DNA of 5,983 nucleotides from Burkholderiaceae bacterium. GTDB taxonomy: Bacteria > Pseudomonadota > Gammaproteobacteria > Burkholderiales > Burkholderiaceae. Within the stretch, counting starts at the first letter, position 1. The number at the start of each line of letters is the position of its first letter. The translations under genes and the position numbers were made by a program. Shown piece after piece: positions 5,362-5,983 of this stretch. The DNA lies in the NCBI GenBank assembly GCA_025458735.1, contig JALORV010000323.1, positions 1 through 5,983 of the forward strand, given 5' to 3'. The notes under the pieces are model-generated. The model was not told the DNA's origin. It saw only the letters and a list, made by a program, of their open reading frames with translations, and did no database searches.

Positions 5362-5983
5362 TCAGCCCGCTGCGCGCCGCGGCCGGGCCGCGGCCGGCGC
5401 TGCCGCCCTGGGATCGGTCGACTTCGGGCGGTAGTCGCACCACTCTGCAATCGGGCAGCGCCAGCACTCGGGCGTGCGCGCCTTGCAGATGTAGCGACCG
5501 TGCAGGATCAGCCAGTGGTGCGCGTCCTTGCGGAACGGCTCCGGCGTGAACTTCAGCAGCTTCTGCTCGACGGTACTGACCGTGGCGCCGGGCGCCAGCC
5601 CGGTGCGGTTGGCGACGCGGAAAATGTGCGTGTCGACCGCAATCGTCGGTTCGCCGAAGGCCGTGTTGAGCACCACGTTGGCGGTCTTGCGGCCCACGCC
5701 CGGCAGCGCCTCGAGCGCTTCGCGTTCGTGCGGCACTTCGCCCCGGTGGCGTTCGATCAGCAGGCGCGCCAGCGCAACGACGTTCTTTGCCTTGGTGCGA
5801 TACAGGCCGATGGTCCGGATGTAATCGGCGAGTGCGTCTTCGCCAAGCGCAGCCATGGCGGCCGGCGTGCCGGCCTCGCGGAACAGCCGCCGCGTCGCCA
5901 GGTTCACGCTCCGGTCGGTCGCCTGCGCCGAGAGCACCACGGCGACCAGCAGCTGGAACGGCGTCGCGTACTCCAGCTCGGTG
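5362..5983 (-). CDS. nth: Endonuclease III, 5' end missing
   Basis: Bifunctional DNA glycosylase/AP lyase of base excision repair, which removes oxidised pyrimidines and nicks the abasic site. About 206 residues are visible; by comparison with E. coli Nth roughly 21 N-terminal residues lie beyond the right edge. The helix-hairpin-helix is LPGVGRKTANVV, with the catalytic Lys at visible residue 99 (Lys120 in E. coli). The catalytic Asp is in AVDTHIFRVANR at visible residue 117 (Asp138). The 4Fe-4S loop has Cys 166, 173, 176 and 182 in the standard C-x6-C-x2-C-x5-C spacing. After the last Cys a tail of about 24 residues rich in Ala, Pro and Arg replaces the short E. coli ending of about 8. All catalytic and cluster residues are present, so the enzyme should be active. 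It is followed 2 bases later by the DUF1841 gene. Confidence 0.96.
   Translation of the reverse strand, partial: TELEYATPFQLLVAVVLSAQATDRSVNLATRRLFREAGTPAAMAALGEDALADYIRTIGLYRTKAKNVVALARLLIERHRGEVPHEREALEALPGVGRKTANVVLNTAFGEPTIAVDTHIFRVANRTGLAPGATVSTVEQKLLKFTPEPFRKDAHHWLILHGRYICKARTPECWRCPIAEWCDYRPKSTDPRAAAPAAARPRRAAG

Overview
The window is high-GC, densely coded DNA in which nearly every stretch lacking a sense gene carries a long spurious open frame. The gene content (endonuclease III followed by a DUF1841-family protein, a pair of small periplasmic c-type cytochromes, a MoxR-type AAA+ ATPase with a CoxE-like vWA partner, and a TonB/TolA-like protein) points to a Gram-negative proteobacterium. 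A betaproteobacterium is most likely, because DUF1841 proteins and c4-like cytochromes are typical there. A gammaproteobacterium cannot be excluded.

Layout from left to right. (1) Positions 2-1304, plus strand: the 3' part of a TonB C-terminal-domain protein whose central stalk is a long run of AARQE-type pentapeptides. Its reading frame is broken once inside the repeat, at about 731-735. (2) Positions 4008-1378, minus strand: a compact three-gene unit of MoxR-family ATPase, RimJ/RimL-like GNAT acetyltransferase and CoxE-like vWA protein, with gaps of only 3 and 4 bases. The MoxR frame is broken near its 3' end, at about 3285-3289. (3) Positions 4009-4195: a divergent intergenic region with a candidate -10 element on each strand. 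(4) Positions 4196-4884, plus strand: two tandem monoheme cytochromes c, both exported, 2 bases apart. (5) Positions 5983-4916, minus strand: nth (5' end off the window) followed 2 bases later by a DUF1841 protein. It converges on the cytochromes across a short hairpin.

How the parts may work together. MoxR ATPases and vWA/CoxE proteins are known to act as pairs that remodel or load cofactors into client enzymes (RavA-ViaA, CoxD-CoxE). The unit here lies divergently beside a cytochrome pair that resembles a diheme cytochrome c4 split into two genes, so a respiratory client is a reasonable but untested inference. The nth-DUF1841 unit is ordinary housekeeping.

I do not see a clearly undescribed system. 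The points most worth a second look are the pentapeptide stalk with its locally homogenised repeat blocks, the two single-base frame breaks (both at G/C runs, so possibly sequence errors), and the acetyltransferase lying between the ATPase and its vWA partner.
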